This document shows positions 61,460 through 64,000 of a stretch of DNA of 64,000 nucleotides, in pieces. The notes beneath the pieces are model-generated. The model searched no databases and was not told the DNA's origin. It saw nothing but the letters and a program-made list of their open reading frames with translations. The stretch is taken from assembly GCF_005860805.1 (NCBI RefSeq), contig NZ_VCEJ01000004.1:1302001-1366000 (forward strand). Reading direction: 5' to 3'. The first letter of the stretch is position 1, and each line of letters opens with the position of its first letter. This DNA is from Dyadobacter luticola (GTDB lineage: Bacteria; Bacteroidota; Bacteroidia; Cytophagales; Spirosomataceae). A program made the translations under genes and the position numbers.

Positions 61460-63844
61460 ATGCTGAAAAACTATTTAAAAATCGCCTTCCGGAACCTTGT
61501 TGCCAATAAAGGTTATTCGGCTATCAACATTGGCGGGCTGGCGATGGGGATGGCGGTGGCTATGCTCATCGGGCTCTGGATTTATGACGAACTGAGCTTT
61601 GACAAAGGCTTTGAAAATCATGACAGGATCGGAAAGGTTATGCAGCAGCAGACTTTTGAAGGCAAAGTTGCGACTGGCGATTTCGTGCCGATCCCGCTTT
61701 CCACGGCATTGAAAAACGAGTACGCCGGGTACTTCGATCATGTGATCCTTTCGCACGGTTCGGGGCGGCGGATATTGACAGTCGGGGAGGATAAGCTGGC
61801 GGAATCGGGGTATTATGTCGAGCCGGAATTTTCTGAAATGCTGCCGGTCAACATGCTGAGCGGCAAAGCCAGCGGGCTAAATGATCCGCTATCGATCATG
61901 CTTTCCGAATCGTTGGCGAAAACATTGTTCGGTACCGCTGATCCGCTGAATAAGATCATTAAAATTGACAATAAGAGAAATGTGACCGTCGCCGGCGTTT
62001 ACCAGGATTTTCCACGAAATTCCTATTTCAAGGATGTGGCTTTTCTGATGCCTTTCAAGCATTTCGAGGCGGATCAGGAATGGGTGAAAAGGGTAGCGGA
62101 TAACTGGAATGTCAACTCTTTTGAGATTTTCGTCCAGCTGGCGCCGAAAACTACTTTTGCGGCGGTTTCGGATAAAATCAGGCAAGTACGTCAGAAGCAT
62201 GTGCCTGAGGAGGCGAAGTCAAAGCCGGAGGTTTTTCTGAACCCGATGGACCGCTGGCATCTGTATTCGGAGTGGGAAAATGGCGTGGAGGTGCGCGGAA
62301 GGATCCAGTTTGTGTGGCTTTTCGGGATCAATGGCGCATTTGTGCTGCTGCTGGCTTGTATCAATTTCATGAATTTATCCACAGCACAATCCGAAAAACG
62401 GGCGAAGGAAGTTGGTATCCGCAAAGCCGTCGGCTCCGTGCGCAGCCAACTGATCGGTCAGTTTTTCAGCGAATCGTTTCTGGTAGTCGCACTGGCCTTT
62501 GTGCTTTGCATGCTCGCGGTGGTGCTCGCACTACCAACATTCAATGAGGTAGCGGACAAGAGCATTGTGCTTCCGACCAACAACCCGGTTTTCTGGCTCC
62601 TCACTTTGGGTTTTTGCTTGTTTACAGGACTTGTGGCGGGAAGTTACCCGGCGGTTTTTCTTTCGTCGATCCAGCCGGTGAAGATTTTAAAAGGCGCTAC
62701 CGTGCGCCTGGGCCGGTTTTCATCCATGCCGCGGAAGGTATTGGTGGTGTTGCAATTCACGGTTTCGGTAACATTGATTATCGGTACGCTGATTGTTTTC
62801 CGGCAGATCCAGTTTGTCCGCAACCGACCGATCGGCTACGATCGGAACGGTCTGGTGCACGTGACAATGAACACGCCGGAGGTTCAGAAAAATTACGCGA
62901 TCATCAATGAAGAGCTGCTGCGCTCAGGGGCGGTTACCAGCGTGGCCGAATCGTCGAGCCCGACTACCGGCGTTTTCTCAAATGACACCCGACTGGAATG
63001 GGACGGTAAAGACCCCAACATGCCGGTCGATTTTAACATTGTGGCATGCACCCACGATTTTGGCAAAACCGTCAACTGGAAGATGAAAGAGGGCAGGGAT
63101 TTCGACCGCGCTTATTCGACGGATACGCTGGGTTTGGTCATCAACGAAAGTGCGATCAAATATATGGGTATCAAGGATCCGGTCGGTAAAGAAATCCGGT
63201 GGGGCGGTTTGAAATTTCACATTCTCGGCGTGATCAAGGACATTGTGACAGACTCACCTTTCGAGCCGGTGAAGCAAACCGTATATTTTTTGAATTACAA
63301 CTGGATGAATTACATCACGATGCGGCTGAATCCTAATGTCAGTGCAGCTGCTTCTCTGGCCAGGATCGAGCCCATTTTTAAGAGATATAACCCGGCCAGT
63401 CCCTTCCTGTACAACTTTATCAGCATTGAGCACGACAAGAAATTCAAGGCGGAGGAGCGGATCGGCAAGCTGTCGTCCTTCTTTGCGACGCTGGCGGTTT
63501 TGGTGAGCTGTCTTGGTTTGTTCGGCCTTGCTTCTTACACGGCCCAGCAGCGGAAAAAGGAGATTGGCGTCAGAAAAGTACTCGGTGCGTCTGTTGCCAA
63601 TTTATGGGCTTTGCTATCAAAAGAATTCATTTTGCTCGTCGTCATTTCCTGCGTTCTGGCCGCGCCTATCGCCTTTTATGTCCTCGACAACTGGCTGAAA
63701 GGCTATGCTTACCACGCCGAAATTCCCGCCTGGGTTTTTGCGGCGTCGGCAGGTGGGGCTCTCTTTATTACGTTACTCACCGTCAGTTTTCAGGCAATCA
63801 AAGCTGCGCTTGCCAATCCCGTGAAATCGCTTAGAAGTGAGTGA
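61460..63844 (+). CDS. P20: FtsX-family ABC permease (subgroup with P9, P15, P19, P21)
   Basis: The protein has 794 residues. It starts two bases after P19 and its first 44 codons are very similar to those of P21 (NKGYSAINIGGLAMGMAVAML compared with the P21 copy), so these two look like the most recent duplicates visible. The pre-TM2 element is NPMDRWHLYSEWENGVEVRG. The first coupling motif is KEVGIRKAVGS and the second KKEIGVRKVLGAS. Domain 2 begins with SSSPTTGV as in P9 and carries GRDFDRAYSTD and GVIKDIVTDSPFEPV. The tail is NPVKSLRSE. Confidence 0.95.
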   Translation: MLKNYLKIAFRNLVANKGYSAINIGGLAMGMAVAMLIGLWIYDELSFDKGFENHDRIGKVMQQQTFEGKVATGDFVPIPLSTALKNEYAGYFDHVILSHGSGRRILTVGEDKLAESGYYVEPEFSEMLPVNMLSGKASGLNDPLSIMLSESLAKTLFGTADPLNKIIKIDNKRNVTVAGVYQDFPRNSYFKDVAFLMPFKHFEADQEWVKRVADNWNVNSFEIFVQLAPKTTFAAVSDKIRQVRQKHVPEEAKSKPEVFLNPMDRWHLYSEWENGVEVRGRIQFVWLFGINGAFVLLLACINFMNLSTAQSEKRAKEVGIRKAVGSVRSQLIGQFFSESFLVVALAFVLCMLAVVLALPTFNEVADKSIVLPTNNPVFWLLTLGFCLFTGLVAGSYPAVFLSSIQPVKILKGATVRLGRFSSMPRKVLVVLQFTVSVTLIIGTLIVFRQIQFVRNRPIGYDRNGLVHVTMNTPEVQKNYAIINEELLRSGAVTSVAESSSPTTGVFSNDTRLEWDGKDPNMPVDFNIVACTHDFGKTVNWKMKEGRDFDRAYSTDTLGLVINESAIKYMGIKDPVGKEIRWGGLKFHILGVIKDIVTDSPFEPVKQTVYFLNYNWMNYITMRLNPNVSAAASLARIEPIFKRYNPASPFLYNFISIEHDKKFKAEERIGKLSSFFATLAVLVSCLGLFGLASYTAQQRKKEIGVRKVLGASVANLWALLSKEFILLVVISCVLAAPIAFYVLDNWLKGYAYHAEIPAWVFAASAGGALFITLLTVSFQAIKAALANPVKSLRSE

Positions 63845-63866
63845 ACAAACCTAACCAACATCGACC

Positions 63867-64000
63867 ATGCTTAAAAACTACCTCAAAATCGCGTATCGGA
63901 GCCTTTTGAAAAACAAAGGTTATTCGGCTATTAACATTGGCGGCCTGGCCGTGGGTATGGCAGTAGCAATGCTCATCGGCCTCTGGGTGTACGACGAGCT
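63867..64000 (+). CDS. P21: FtsX-family ABC permease, 5' end only
   Basis: The window ends after 44 codons. They encode the amphipathic start (MLKNYLKIAYRSLLKNKGYS) and TM1 (GLAVGMAVAMLIGLWVYDE), nearly the same as P20 and P19. It begins 22 bases after P20. The array therefore continues beyond the right edge; its full extent is unknown. Confidence 0.9.
   Translation, partial: MLKNYLKIAYRSLLKNKGYSAINIGGLAVGMAVAMLIGLWVYDE

Larger units (their letters stand above)
7956..63844 (+). repeat. Array of 20 complete double-FtsX permease paralogues (P1-P20), continuing as P21
   Basis: Twenty complete and one partial gene encode the same architecture, all on the plus strand: an amphipathic N-terminus (M-x-K-N-Y-L-K-I-A-x-R-N-L), TM1, periplasmic domain 1, three FtsX-type TMs with a cytoplasmic coupling motif (KEVGVRKVxGA), TM5, periplasmic domain 2 and a second FtsX triplet with TKEIGVRKVLGAS, then the tail NPVKSLRSE. 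One chain is thus equivalent to two fused MacB permeases. Spacers within blocks are only 2-58 bases. The array is broken once by unrelated genes (29853-36316) and once by a small lipoprotein gene (51182-51598). No copy is frameshifted or truncated. Confidence 0.92.

Noticed and set aside
1..64000. CRISPR arrays, tRNA/rRNA genes, IS elements or phage genes
   Set aside because: No short regularly spaced repeats, no RNA gene, no transposase, integrase or terminal inverted repeats were seen; the only repetitive content is the coding paralogues.

Overview
The window looks like a chromosomal segment of a member of the Bacteroidota, most likely a Cytophagales bacterium of the Dyadobacter/Spirosoma type. 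The evidence is a GH127 enzyme, a GH140-like enzyme, a DUF6249-type small membrane protein, an outer-membrane beta-barrel protein with a carboxypeptidase-regulatory-like domain, weak ribosome binding sites and one good -33/-7 Bacteroidota promoter. The genus is an inference from gene style.

Layout. Positions 1-3734 hold the 3' end of an unknown gene, a flavin-binding stress protein, a LEA14-like lipid-anchored or membrane protein, and a convergent GH127 beta-L-arabinofuranosidase. An NtrC-type response regulator (3747-5111, minus) is divergent to a membrane-fusion (HlyD-like) subunit, one MacB/LolD-type ABC ATPase and a small secreted protein. Then comes a very large array of paralogous double-FtsX ABC permeases: 20 complete genes and a 21st cut by the window end (P1-P21). 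All 20 complete copies are intact, about 790-820 residues long, and end in nearly the same tail (consensus NPVKSLRSE). The window holds only one ATPase and one adaptor for all of them.

The permeases fall into four blocks: P1-P5 (7956-19904), P6-P9 (20084-29786), P10-P15 (36476-51081) and P16-P21 (51758 to the end). Upstream of each block head is a 16-bp dyad of the form TGTYCG-N4-CGRACA: two copies 20 bp apart before the adaptor gene, one before P6, a degenerate one before P10 and one before P16. This is the most interesting signal here. It suggests that the four operons form a single regulon, and the adjacent NtrC-type regulator is the natural candidate to bind the sites.

Between P9 and P10 is an unrelated island (29853-36316): a GH140-like glycosidase whose start codon lies inside a strong hairpin, a small LTxxQ (Spy/CpxP-like) periplasmic protein, an ECF sigma factor with its membrane anti-sigma partner, a divergent DUF6249-type protein, and an outer-membrane receptor-like protein. 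The ECF gene and its divergent neighbour have matching promoters (TGTAACC, then CTGTC at the same spacing), so the sigma factor probably reads both. A small putative lipoprotein gene sits between P15 and P16.

Working model: the response regulator drives the four blocks together, and many alternative single-chain permeases share one ATPase and one adaptor, with an outer-membrane factor and a histidine kinase supplied from elsewhere in the genome. All functions are read from sequence features; no database search was run.
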